Source: Manihot esculenta (Eukaryota > Streptophyta > Magnoliopsida > Malpighiales > Euphorbiaceae). Taken from it: DNA of 64,000 bases. A program made the translations under genes and the position numbers. The stretch is from the NCBI RefSeq assembly GCF_001659605.2, contig NC_035164.2, forward strand, positions 9,634,994 through 9,698,993. The letters are read 5' to 3'. The notes beneath the pieces are model-generated. The model was not told the DNA's origin, did no database searches, and worked only from the letters and a program-made list of their open reading frames with translations. Positions within the stretch are counted from its first letter, which is position 1, and the number at the start of each line of letters is the position of its first letter. This document shows, piece by piece, positions 10,653 to 21,494 of this stretch.

Positions 10653-10803
10653 GACCAGTGGGACCCATTCTACGTTCGCTGGCACTATGTAAGGGAAAGA
10701 CCAGGACCTATTCTACGTTCTGGCACAGTTGGACACTGTTATGTTATGATATGTAAGGGAAAGACCAGGACCCATTCTACGTTCTGGCACAGTTGGACCA
10801 TGT
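10653..10803 (+). repeat. Tandem block in the LTR (about 46- and 64-bp units)
   Basis: Three units start GACCAG at 10653, 10699 and 10763 and each contains CCATTCTACGTTC (or a one-base variant) followed by TGGCAC; the last two are nearly identical apart from length. The block is present in every T LTR. U has a different tandem repeat at the equivalent position. Confidence 0.9.
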
Positions 10804-11419
10804 AGAGGGCTATTGGTGACAAGTTCATCCTTGATATGATTAGCTGTGATGTGATGCATTTCATGTTATCATATGTTTTAAGTGTTTTATTATTCTGCTC
10901 ACTGGGCTCTAGTAGCTCACCCCTCTCCCAATTTCCCCAGGATTGCAGGTACAGGGTAGACCAGGAGGTTTACAAGAGTAATGAAGTCACGTGTATGTAA
11001 TAGTTAGTGTGGACATGATAGATGTATTAATGTTATGCAAAAGTACAGTTTCAGTCATGTAATGACATTGAGGATTAGATATTGTGCTTGACATTGTGTA
11101 TGAGGTATCCCTTTTATTACATGATCAAAATGTTTTATTATGTTCATGAAAGCCAACTCATCTTATGATGTATCGCCCATTGGGGCATTGATGTGATCCC
11201 ACAGAGGAATCATGATTATGATTATGGCTATGTGCAGTGTATGTTCAGGTTGAGTTGGATGTATGAAAGAAAAGTTTTAAATTTTTATGTATGTTGTGAT
11301 CATGTATGGGATTAAACAGGTTTTCAGTTTGCAAGTCAGGCTTGCTACGGGTCCTGGCGGCCTTTAGCCGACCCAGATCCTAGCGCCGGTAGCGGTCCGA
11401 TTTTCGGGTCGTTACAGAA

Positions 11420-11434
11420 TGGTATCAGAGCCCT
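11420..11434 (+). other. Primer binding site of T1 (tRNA-iMet)
   Basis: TGGTATCAGAGCCCT begins 3 bp after the 5' LTR end at 11416. TGGTATCAGAGC is the usual complement of the 3' end of plant initiator tRNA-Met, the primer for minus-strand DNA synthesis. Confidence 0.93.
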
Positions 11435-12570
11435 AGGTTCTTAGGATCGTACCTAGAGTGTCGGGCTCATAGATGTTATAGAAGGTCAAGCACAATAGGA
11501 AAGATCATGTCCACTAGGATAGGATGTGGAGTCCTGTCTTGTATGATGATGTAAAATGCCATGATTATATGCATGTGCATTAATGATATGTTTATGAGAT
11601 GAGGGTTAATGTGTGCCCACATGAACCATATGATGCTGATGTTTGTGTGATGTGTACTGTTTTTCAGAAAACAGGATGAGAGGAACCCGTCGATCGGCAA
11701 GATTGACCGGAGTGCCACCTGAGGATGAGGGCACGAGTGCCCGTCCTCCTACATTGCCTAGGGCAATGTCTTGTAGAGCAAACAGAGAAAGAGTGTCAAG
11801 GGACCCTAGAAGGTCTTTTGATGCTAGCAGAAGGGGGACAGATAGAGGAGGAAGTTCTTCAGATGTAAGGGAGGTTATGGAAGAGGATCAGAGGAGGGAT
11901 GGGAACCTGGATGTGAGCATGGAGGAAGAGGGGACAGGGGAGTCTCAAGGAGGCGTTCAGGCCTCGGGGTATGGTTTTCCACCCCATTATCCACCCTTCC
12001 CACAGGGTTCAGGGTATCCGATGGGAGGCACATCGGATTTCTCCAGCTTTAACCCCTACCCTACCTAAATGCCTTATCCACCTTTCTATCCACCTTATAC
12101 ACAGTACCCAGCTTATCCACCCTCACCCTCCTATCCAAACCCGGCAAACCCCACCTCGGGGAATGCTGCACCCCCACCTCCACCACCTACAGAACCAGCA
12201 GCCCCAGTTACTCAACCTCCTAGACCTAGCTCAGCCGATGGGAGCAAAGTAAAGATGACAGATTACCTTAAGCTGGATGCTCCCAAATACAAGTCAGGGG
12301 ATGACCCCTTTGAGTATCTAAGGGTAGTGAAGACAATAACTGATGAGCTAGGGGCGAATGATAGCAGGGCCATTCAGATGGCAGGGTTCACTTTAAAGTG
12401 CAAGAAGGCACGGGAATGGTTCAAGTGTTATGTGGACCCGAGACTAGACGGTATGACATGGGAGGAATTTGCGAATGAGTTCGCAGGATGGGCTTTTCCA
12501 GACAGTTCCAGAGAACTGAAGATGATTGAGTTTGAGCAACTGAGGCAGACAGAGCACATGAGCGTGGAGG

Positions 12571-13217
12571 AGTTCACAGATAAATTCTTGGAGCTATTGC
12601 CTTTTTCAGGGCAAGCTCTAGATTCAGATACGAAGAAAGCCAAGAGATATGTGATGAAGCTGCATTCTAGGTACTCCTCATTGATTCAATCTGTTGAGAG
12701 TGAAAGTTTCCACACTGTGGTGGATATGGCTCGAAGGATGGAGGCGAGTGCTATAGTTGAGGGGTCAGTGAAGCAGTCAGTGACCCAGTCTTCAAGGGTT
12801 AAGACCCCAGGCAGAGGAGGGCCAGGTCTCTCTTCTCAGAGCTCAAGTAAGAAGAGGTGGGATAACACCATCAAGAAGCCGAAAAAGAATAAGTTTTGGA
12901 ATAAGTTGAAATTCGGTCTGGGTTTTGGCGGTGGCTCGAGTTCAGGCTCAGATGGTACAGAATGCCAGAGGTGTGGAAGGCCGCACAGGGGAGTGTGTCG
13001 AGCTGGGACTAATACATGTTTCAGATGCGGACAGGAGGGACACATAGCTCGGGAGTGTCCTAGAGCACCTTTTATGGGCCAGCCCCAGCAGACAGCTTCT
13101 GGTAGTGTGGCACAGCCAGCAGCTCCAGCCACAACTCAGGGCAGTGGCAGAGGTAGAGGGAGAGGGGCAGCCTCTTCTTCTGGTTCCCGAGGTGAAGGTC
13201 CATCAGCTCCAGCCAGG
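12571..13217 (+). repeat. gag tandem duplication, copy 1
   Basis: 647-bp unit beginning GTTCACAGATAAATTC just after the microhomology AGGA and ending in GCCAGG. It encodes the end of the capsid domain and both zinc motifs. It differs from copy 2 at about ten positions by eye. Confidence 0.95.
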
Positions 13218-13864
13218 AGTTCACAGATAAATTCTTGGAGCTATTGCCTTTTTCAGGGCAAGCTCTAGATTCAGATACGAAGAAAGCCAAGAGATATGTG
13301 ATGAAGCTGCATTCTAGGTACTCCTCATTGATTCAGTCTGTTGAGAGGGAAAGTTTCCACACTGTGGTGGATTTGGCTCAAAGGATGGAGGCGAGTGCTA
13401 TAGTTGAGGGGTCAGTGAAGCAGTCAGTGACCCAGTCTTCAAGGGTTAAGACCCCAGGCAGAGGAGGGCCAGGTCTCTCTTCTCAGAGCTCAAGTAAGAA
13501 GAGGTGGGATAACACCACCAAGAAGCCGAAAAAGAATAAGTTTTGGAATAAGTTGAAATCCAGTCTGGGTTTTGGCGGTGGCTCGAGTTCAGGCTCAGAT
13601 GGTACAGAATGCCAGAGGTGTGGAAGGTCGCACAGGGGAGTGTGTCGAGCTGGGACTAATACATGTTTCAGATGCGGACAGGAGGGACACATAGCTCGGG
13701 AGTGTCCTAGAGCACCTTTTATGGGCCAGCCCCAGCAGACAGCTTCTGGTAGTGTGGCACAGCCAGCAGATCCAGCCACAACTCAGGGCAGTGGCAGAGG
13801 TAGAGGGAGAGGGGCAGCCTCTTCTTCTGGTTTCCGAGGTGAAGGTCCATCAGCTCCAGCCAGG
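13218..13864 (+). repeat. gag tandem duplication, copy 2
   Basis: Second 647-bp unit, joined to copy 1 at the shared AGGA and leading directly into the protease. Differences from copy 1 include SER-to-RER (GAGAGTGAAAG versus GAGAGGGAAAG) and GRPHRG versus GRSHRG. About 1.5% divergence is similar to that between T copies. Confidence 0.95.
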
Positions 13865-16800
13865 ATCTTCACCATGACTCAGCAGGAGGCTAACACATCC
13901 AACACCGTGGTGTCAGGTAATCTCGTCATTGGGTGTTCTGATGTGTATGCATTAATGGACCCGGGTGCATCTCATTCATTTATTGCTCCGAGAGCCGTTG
14001 AGAGGTTGGGTCTGATAGTCTCTGGGTTAGAGTGTCCCCTATGGGTCAGTGGACCCAAGTGTGACCCGTCAGTGGCAGTGTCAGTCTGCCAGTACAGTCC
14101 AGTTTTTGTTGAGGGAAGATGCCTCTCCGCTGACCTTGTGGTTCTAAATTTGACAGACTTTGACGTCATTCTAGGGATGGATTGGCTATCTACCCATGGT
14201 GCTACCTTGGACTGCAGAGACAAGGTAGTCAAGTTCAGAGATCAGAACGGGTCAGAGGTCGTCTTCAGAGGAGACAAGAGGGGCACACCTAGAGGTCTGA
14301 TATCAGCTCTACAGGCTCGTAGGTTGCTTAGGAAGGGATGTCGGGGGTACTTAGCTCATGTGAGAGAGCTAGATAGTCAGGTCAGGGAGCCAGCCTCGGT
14401 GCCAGTTGTCAGAGAGTTTCAGGATGTCTTTCCAGACGAGCTTCCAGGTTTACCACCGGCTAGGGAGATAGAGTTCGAAATAGAGTTGGTGCCTGGAGCT
14501 AGACCGATCTCTATCCCTCCCTACAGGATGGCCCCAGCCGAGTTGAAGGAATTGAAGGAGCAGTTGCAAGAGCTGGTAGAAAAGGGCTTCATCCGACAGA
14601 GTACCTCACCTTGGGGTGCTCCGGTCTTGTTTGTGAGAAAGAAGGATGGATCCCTCAGACTTTGTATCGACTACAGGCAGTTGAACAAAGTCACTACCAA
14701 AAATAGGTACCCTCTGCCAAGGATCAATGATCTATTCGACCAGCTAGCAGGAGCGGGTTGTTTCTCCAAAATAGATCTGAGGTCCGGGTATCATCAGTTA
14801 AGGATAAGGGATGAAGACGTGCCAAAGACAGCTTTCAGGACCAGATATGGGCATTTTGAGTTCCTTGTGATGCCGTTTGGGTTAACCAACGCCCCTGCAG
14901 CATTCATGGATCTCATGAACAGAGTATTTAGTCAATACCTGGATCACTTCGTTATTGTCTTCATAGATGATATCTTAGTGTATTCCAGGAACGCAGAGGA
15001 GCATGCCCATCATCTGAGGTTGGTTCTGCAGACTTTAAGGGAACATGGCTTGTATGCCAAGTTCTCTAAGTGTGAGTTCTGGCTGAGGAGCATTTCGTTC
15101 TTGGGGCATGTGGTGTCGGAAAATGGTATAGAGGTAGACCCCAAGAAGACAGAAACTGTGGCTAACTGGCCTAGACCCACTTCAGTGACAGAGATTAGAA
15201 GTTTCTTGGGTTTGGCAGGTTACTACAGGAGGTTCGTTCAGGACTTCTCAAAGATTGCAGCTCCTCTGACCAGACTAACCAGGAAGAATTAGAAGTTTCT
15301 GTGGACCGACCAGTACGAAGAGAGTTTTGAAGAGCTTAAGAAGAGGTTGACTTCGGTACCAGTGTTAGCTTTGCCAGCTAGCAGTGAGGACTTCACGGTC
15401 TTCTGTGATGCATCACGAGTGGGTTTGGGTTGTGTGTTAATGCAGAATGAGAGGGTGATTGCTTATGCTTCTAGGCAGCTGAAGAAGCATGAGTTGAATT
15501 ACCCCACACATGACCTGGAGATGGCAGCAGTAATCTTTGCACTCAAGATGTGGAGGCACTACCTCTATGGGGTTAAATGTGAGATCTTCACGGATCATAA
15601 GAGCCTACAGTACATCTTGAGTCAAAGAGATTTGAACCTGAGACAGAGAAGATGGGTGGAGCTGCTGAGTGACTATGATTGCAAGATTCAGTACCATCCG
15701 GGTAAGGCGAACGTTGTGGCAGACGCCTTAAGCCGGAAATCACTCGGCAGTTTATCCCACATAGCGGCAGAAAGGAGGCCAGTGGTGAAGGAGTTTTACA
15801 AGCTCATTGAGGAAGGTCTACAGATGGAGTTGTCTGGTACAGGTGCCTTGGTGGCCCAGATGAGAGTGGCACTCGTGTTTCTGGAGCAGGTGGCTCAGAA
15901 GCAGCATGAGGACCCGGAGTTAGTGAAGATTGCCAGGACTGTTCAGTCAGGCAATGATGGTGAGTTCAGATTCGACAGCAAGGGGATCCTCCGCTATGGG
16001 AGCAGACTATGTGTACCAGATGACATAAGGCTAAAAGGAGACATTATGAGAGAAGCTCATAATGCAAGATACAGCGTTCACCCCGGGGCCACCAAGATGT
16101 ATCAAGATCTAAAGAAGGTTTATTGGTGGCCAGCTATGAAGAAGGAAGTGGCACAGTTTGTGTCAGCCTGCGAAGTGTGTCAGAGGGTGAAGCTAGAACA
16201 TCAGAAGCCGGCTGGAATGCTTAACCCGCTACCTATTCCAGAATGGAAATGGGAAAATATAGCTATGGACTTCGTAGTGGGGTTACCGGCAGCGTCCAAC
16301 AGATTGGACTCCATATGGGTGATTGTGGACAGACTCACTAAATCTGCTCACTTCATCCCTGTCAGGAGTGGCTATTCTGTGGACAAGTTGATGCAGGTGT
16401 ATGTCGATGAGATCGTCAGATTGCATGGGGTTCCTGTTTCGATAGTGTCAGATAGAGGACCCCAGTTCACCTCCAGGTTTTGGCGGAGTCTGCAGGATGC
16501 CATGGGTACCAGGTTGGATTTCAGTACTGCCTTCCATCCACAGACAGACGGGCAGTCAGAGAGGACCATCCAGACCATAGAAGATATGCTAAGAATGTGT
16601 GTGTTGGACTTTGGCGGTTCTTGGAGGCAGCATCTACCTTTGGTGGAGTTTGCCTACAATAACAGCCATCATGCTAGCATCGGGATGGCTCCATATGAAG
16701 CTTTATATGGAAGGAAGTGCAGATCACCTGTTTGCTGGGAAGAGGTTGGAGAAAAGGCCTTGGCAGGGCCTGAGCTAGTAGAGATTACCAGCAGGGTAGT

Positions 16801-17302
16801 ACCCATAATCAGAGAAAGGATCAAGACTGTTGCAAGCAGACAGAAGAGTTATGCAGACATCCGCAGAAGGCAATTAGAGTTTCAGGAGGGGGATCTAGTA
16901 TTGCTCAAGGTGTCTCCTATGAAAGGAGTGGTTCGCTTTGGGAAGAAAGGTAAACTAGCCCCACGATACATCGGACCCTTTGAAATCTTGCAAAAGATTG
17001 GGAATGTGTCGTACAAGCTGGATTTACCTACTTCAATGGAAAGAATCCATCTGGTTTTCCATGTTTCAATGTTGAGGAAGTTCGTGTCAGATCCGAGCAA
17101 GGTTCTTAGTGAGCCTGATGTGGAGGTCCAAGAGGATCTCACCTATGTTGAGCAGCCAGTACGGATCTTAGACACACAGATCAGAAAGTTAAGAAACAAG
17201 GAAATCCCGATGGTGAAAGTCCTGTGGAACCACCACAATTTGGAGGAATGCACTTGGGAGACACGGGAGTCTATGCTCCAGCAGTACCCTCATCTCTTTT
17301 AA
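13865..17302 (+). pseudogene. pol of T1: protease, RT, RNase H, integrase, chromodomain
   Basis: One frame broken by a TAG (15290-15292) where the sister copies have CAG. Domains: protease at about 13950 ([13 protein letters not shown], an Asp-Pro-Gly form of the D-S/T-G site) with [10 protein letters not shown] with DYRQLNKVT and catalytic FIDDILVYS at about 14960; RNase H with [13 protein letters not shown] (about 15400), [10 protein letters not shown] and [11 protein letters not shown]; integrase with the HHCC finger (CEVCQR near 16170) and DDE residues in AMDFVVGL (16266), SDRGPQF (16449) and QSERTIQ (16557). The C-terminus ([12 protein letters not shown] to [20 protein letters not shown]) is a chromodomain-like module, which in chromoviruses directs integration to heterochromatin. 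Apart from the TAG, catalytic motifs look intact. Confidence 0.95.
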
Positions 17303-17397
17303 GGTTAGATCTCTATGTGTTTATGTACTATGTATGTATATTATGTTTTATGCCATGTTATGTGCTAATTGAGGTACATTCGGGGACAAATGTTCTT

Positions 17398-17410
17398 AAG
17401 GGGGGGAGAA
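17398..17410 (+). other. Polypurine tract of T1
   Basis: AAGGGGGGGAGAA directly precedes the 3' LTR at 17411; it primes plus-strand DNA synthesis. The reverse complement sits at the same place in T3 (41922-41938) and T4 (45159-45174). Confidence 0.93.
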
Positions 17411-19667
17411 TGTAATACCCGGCTAGACTCTGGTATTGGAATTCCTACCGTCCGGTGGAATCTCGAATGTCGGAAGCCTCTAGTAGGGTAGAATCATGTT
17501 TTCATAAAATGTTTTAAGGTATTTCATGGTTTTAAGTAAAATGGAAATGAGTTTTTGCATGAAAACAACCTTGAAGGAAAACTCAGGTTCGGCCGCCGAA
17601 CCTCAAGTTCGGCCGCCGAACATGCGTGCCTTCGGGAGCGCCTTTAGGCCCCCGAAAGCATAAGTGAGGAAAGTCCAGGTTCGGCCGCCGAACCTCAAGT
17701 TCGGCCGCCGAACATGGCATGCATGCGGAGGCACGTTCGGCCCCCGAACGTGGCCTGGCCAGCCACTATAAAAGGGTCCCTTAGCCGAAAACGGGCGAGC
17801 TTTTTCCCCATTTCCGGCCAAGGTGAGTTCTCCGCCACCCCTCACCGATCTTGAGTCTTTTCCTTCAGATCTTTCGAGTTTTTCACAAGTTTTGACTTTG
17901 TTTTGAAGATTTTTGAGTTTTAAGCAAGTTTTGGAGCTTTGAGGTTCAAGAACCCAAAAATCTCCCACCTCCGAGTTTAGGACGTCTCTCTCTCGATCTT
18001 CAAGAGGTAAGAGCCGATCTTAAGCTCATTTCATGTTTAAAGTAAGTTTTATGCAAGATCTATGGGGTAGAATGCATGTTTAGCTCATGGTTAGGTTTAT
18101 GGGTTTTATTTGTGTTTTTGGACAATGTGAGTTGCTTGTGTGTTGTAGTTGGGGTTTTTGATGGTTTGATGCCCCTAGGAACTTGTATGTTTGCTTGTGT
18201 ATGATTGAGGAATGTTGTAGAATAGGTTTATGCATGTTGGATGAGATAGGAGGCATAAATGCATAGGGGAGCTGAGTTTCTGCCATTCTGGGAGAAACCA
18301 GGTTCGGCAGCCGAAGGAACTTTCGGCCGCCGAACATGCTTGTGGAGGCAGCCTTCGGCTGCCGAAGCTTGCCCCCGAAAGGAGACTTTCGTCTCTGTCT
18401 GGGAGTTTCGGCCGCCGAAGGTGCAGCCGAACTTGCCTGACTTTCGGCTCTGGAGGGACTTTCGGCCGCCGAACCTGCCGCCGAAAGTGCCCTGTCCAGC
18501 CCTTTCTTGCATGTTTTTCTATGATTATTCCATGATGTTTTAGGGGGTTTTTGGGGAATAGTTTAGAGTTATGTTCATGTATGTTTGGTCCCTCATTTGA
18601 GTCCACCTGTGTAGGTTCGGACCCGAGGAACCGAGGACCCCAGCAATGAGTCTGTTGTCCCAGTGTCTGGGTCAGAGCTATCCAGAGGTGAGTGGAATAA
18701 ACCTTTACGTTTAAAGTAAATAAATTTCAAAGTTTTGAGCATTGTTCATGCATCATGAATGCCATGTGATGAATTAGGTTGCTTGCATTAGAATTCACGA
18801 ATATGTTGCATTGCACATTTTAATGTTGATGTGGATGAATGTTGAATGATCCATAGCCCTCGATCTATGATATGACGATATGATATGACGGTACGGAAAG
18901 TAAGACCAGTGGGACCCATTCTACGTTCGCTGGCACTATGTAAGGGAAAGACCAGGACCTATTCTACGTTCTGGCACAGTTGGACACTGTTATGTTATGA
19001 TATGTAAGGGAAAGACCAGGACCCATTCTACGTTCTGGCACAGTTGGACCATGTAGAGGGCTATTGGTGACAAGTTCATCCTTGATGTGATTAGCTGTGA
19101 TGTGATGCATTTCATGTTATCATATGTTTTAAGTGTTGTATTATTCTGCTCACTGGGCTCTAGTAGCTCACCCCTCTCCCAATTTCCCCAGGATTGCAGG
19201 TACAGGGTAGACCAGGAGGTTTACAAGAGTAATGAAGTCACGTGTATGTATTAGTTAGTGTGGACATGATAGATGTATTAATGTTATGCAAAAGTACAGT
19301 TTCAGTCATGTAATGACATTGAGGATTAGATATTGTGCTTGACATTGTGTATGAGGTATCCCTTTTATTACATGATCAAAATGTTTTATTATGTTCATGA
19401 AAGCCAACTCATCTTATAATGTATCGCCCATTGGGGCATTGATGTGATCCCACAGAGGAATCATGATTACTATTATGGCTATGTGCAGTGTATGTTCAGG
19501 TTGAGTTGGATGTATGAAAGAAAAGTTTTAAATTTTTATGTATGTTGTGATCATGTATGGGATTAAACAGGTTTTCAGGTTGCAAGTCAGGCTTGCTACG
19601 GGTCCTGGCGGCCTTAAGCCGACCCGGATCCTAACGCCGGTAGCGGTCCGATTTTCGGGTCGTTACA
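17411..19667 (+). repeat. 3' LTR of T1
   Basis: 2257 bp, beginning TGTAATACCCGGC and ending CGGGTCGTTACA, followed by the TSD TTACC. It is collinear with the 5' LTR with one single-base indel and about 23 substitutions by eye. Confidence 0.97.
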
Positions 19668-19978
19668 TTACCTGGGACAACAGCTTTATGAAAGATCGGG
19701 AAGAAGAAGAAGATCGGGAAGAAGATGAAGAAGAAGAAGAAGAAGCAGAAGAAGGAGATCGGGAAGGAGAAGAAGAAGAAGAAGAGGAAGAGGAAGGAGA
19801 GAGAATGGGTATTTTAGTATTTTTAACTAAAATTAACGGTTATTTAACTGAAAATCTAACGGGAGGGACTAATGACATAATTTTTAAAAAGTACAGTGAC
19901 TAAATTAAAGGCTTTTTAAAACAGAGGGACGAAAGGTTATTTTTCACTAAATCAGAGGGACTAAATTACAATTTACCC
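19668..19978 (-). repeat. SKS remnant (19668-19690) and right TIR of the Pack-MULE
   Basis: The SKS frame resumes as GQQLYERS and then enters a GAA/GATCGGG purine tract (about 19688-19802), the counterpart of the left CTT tract. The unique TIR part (19803-19978) follows and ends TTTACCC before the TSD TTTTAAATT. Confidence 0.87.
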
Positions 19979-19987
19979 TTTTAAATT

Positions 19988-21490
19988 TTATAATTTCAGT
20001 TATACTTTACAGTTGCATGTTTTAATTTATTTAAAATTATTTATTAACTATTTTTTCATGTTTATATCCACTAAATTATTAATATTTATTACATTACCAG
20101 ATGTGTTTAAAATGAGTATTTGGCATTGACTAATAAAAGAAGTTGTAGTTAATGTAAATTTTATTTTTAATTATTTTTTTTGAAATAATAAGTAATTTTT
20201 AATAGTGTAATATTATTTTGGTTTTTCACTTAAAAATTATAAGTAAAAAATTATGGTATATGGTTTCAATTAAAATTTTATAAATAATGTCTATATACCA
20301 ATTTTTTCTCTCTTAAAATTTATATATTATATTATTATTTTATTTATTTAAAATGATGATTAGTCTAACATATTTAAATTTGATGATCCAATTTTAATCT
20401 AAACTAATGTCATTTTTGGTCTTTTTTATTTTATGTAATTTTGAGTAGTTTCATTTTGAGTTGCTAATAATTCAAATTACGAATGAAAATAAGTTCAATT
20501 AAGTACATGTATTTTTAATTAAGGGTCAAATAAATTCAACTCAATTTTTAGCCAATTAAACTTCTAAACTTTTACTAAGGCTCAAATTTTTGATATTTTG
20601 AATTATAAAAAGTAAAATTTTATTATTAAAAAATACTATTATATTATATCATGTCTTATTTGACTTTTAATAAAATTTTAATAAAAGTATAAGAGTTTAA
20701 TTGATAAAAATTAATTGTGCTTTGATTCTTGAACAAAAAGTATAAAAATTTAATTGGATTTATATCCAATCAAATTTAATTATGTGTTCAATTATTATTT
20801 TTTGGTCATTGTAAGCATCTTCCAATATATTGGAATTAGTGTAGACTTCAATATTACGGACTTCAATCTCATAAATTAGTATGCACCATTTATTGAAATG
20901 TACTAACAACTTATGTAAAGGAAGAGAAATCATTGATATATATTAAATAAAAAACCTCTATCGGTTATGTTTGAAATGGAAATTTATTAGTAGTTTTTGT
21001 ATTTGGTATTAGCATTTAATTAATAAAAAATGCTTATAGAGAAAAGATATATGTAAATATAATTGTATTTGATATTAGTGTAAGACCGGTAGAGACCTTC
21101 TGACGTACAAGTTAGATCTATAAATTAGAGTAAAGTTTTAATAATAGGTAGAAAATGTAGAGAAAGAGATGGAGAAAAGGAAGAAGTTAAAAGAAGAAAA
21201 ATAGAGAAAGAGCCTTCCCATATGAGGGAGGAAGTAGCGCCTTTATCATGGTCTGTTGGAGAAGAAAAAAAGGAAAAAGGAGCCCCTTTCCCAAGGTCTA
21301 CTGGACCTGCCCCAAAAAGCTTCTTTTGTATTATCAAGTACTTTTTATAGAAAAGTGTTAGCATATTCCTTGGCATATTCTTAAGTGGGATTCATTCTTT
21401 AATTAAAATAATATTATAATATTTCTATGTTATCAATAGGTAATTCCCATACATTCTCTAGTTTTCAATCACATAAAGCACTTTTTCTTG
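19988..21490. other. AT-rich intergenic DNA, nothing recognised
   Basis: About 1.5 kb of low-complexity AT-rich sequence without convincing coding potential. A purine-rich block at 21130-21260 (GAAAAAGGAAGAAG type) produces a spurious open frame on the other strand. Confidence 0.7.
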
Positions 21491-21494
21491 AAAC

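Larger units (their letters stand above)
9159..11416 (+). repeat. 5' LTR of T1
   Basis: 2258 bp, beginning TGTAATACCCGGC and ending TCGGGTCGTTACA. It contains, in order, a palindrome cluster, a TATA box, splice-donor-like sites, a second palindrome cluster, a tandem block and the motif CACTGGGCTCTAGTAGCTCA that recurs in the T and U LTRs. It has no gene of its own; the small frames rich in SAAEP, RRPK or FGGRT are translations of the palindromes. Confidence 0.97.
9571..11667 (+). promoter_or_regulatory. Predicted leader introns: splice-donor and acceptor-like sites
   Basis: Donor-like sites AAG/GTGAGT (GT at 9571), GAG/GTAAGA (GT at 9755) and GAG/GTGAGT (GT at 10436) and acceptor-like sites ending at 10362 (CACCTGTGTAG), 10949 (GGATTGCAG) and 11667 (GTTTTTCAG) follow the TATA box. 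The last lies 8 bp before the gag ATG at 11676. The donors recur in T0, T2-T4 and, as close variants, in U. If used, splicing would remove the primer site at 11420 from the mRNA. This is a prediction from consensus and conservation only. Confidence 0.4.
11676..13864 (+). pseudogene. gag of T1, with premature stop and internal duplication
   Basis: Start chosen at MRGTRRSARLTG, which is shared by T1, T2 and T4 and by U. After a charged N-terminus comes a Pro/Tyr-rich segment (YPPFYPPY repeats), the retrotransposon capsid domain (MTDYLKLDAPKYKSGDDPFE, MAGFTLKCKKAREWFKCYVD, WEEFANEFAGWAFP), a Gly/Ser and basic stretch ([13 protein letters not shown]), and two zinc motifs: [12 protein letters not shown] and the classical knuckle [18 protein letters not shown] at 12066-12068 replaces the Tyr codon seen in the sister copies. 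Positions 12571-13217 are repeated at 13218-13864. Since 647 is not a multiple of three, the frame shifts at the junction. Confidence 0.92.
9159..19667 (+). mobile_element. T1: full-length Ty3/Gypsy chromovirus (Tekay/Del-like), TSD TTACC
   Basis: A 10,509-bp element with two LTRs, initiator-Met primer site, gag-pol with chromodomain, and polypurine tract. It is flanked by TTACC (9154-9158 and 19668-19672) and interrupts the SKS fragment exactly there. Comparing the LTRs by eye I counted about 24 differences in 2257 bp (about 1%), so it is a young insertion. The polyprotein is disabled by a TAA at 12066-12068, a 647-bp duplication in gag that shifts the frame at about 13218, and a TAG at 15290-15292. 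The Tekay/Del assignment rests on LTR length, domain order and the C-terminal chromodomain. Confidence 0.97.
8001..19978. mobile_element. Pack-MULE (Mutator-like element) carrying an SKS gene fragment, split by T1
   Basis: The ends are long inverted repeats starting GGGTAAATTGTAATTTAGTC (left 8001 rightward; right 19978 leftward on the other strand). They are flanked by an exact 9-bp direct repeat TTTTAAATT at 7992-8000 and 19979-19987. A 9-bp TSD with long TIRs is the signature of Mutator-like elements. There is no transposase; the interior is a fragment of a plant cupredoxin gene. Without the T1 insertion (9159-19667 plus its 5-bp TSD) the element would be about 1.46 kb, typical for a Pack-MULE. 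It is non-autonomous and older than T1. Confidence 0.88.

Noticed and set aside
10653..10803. CRISPR-like array
   Set aside because: Only three imperfect units of unequal spacing inside an LTR of a plant element; no array elsewhere in the window.
15347..17302. T1 pol 3' part as an independent host-domesticated integrase gene
   Set aside because: It is in frame with the upstream RT apart from one TAG, and sits between RT and the purine tract of an obvious retrotransposon. No sign of domestication.
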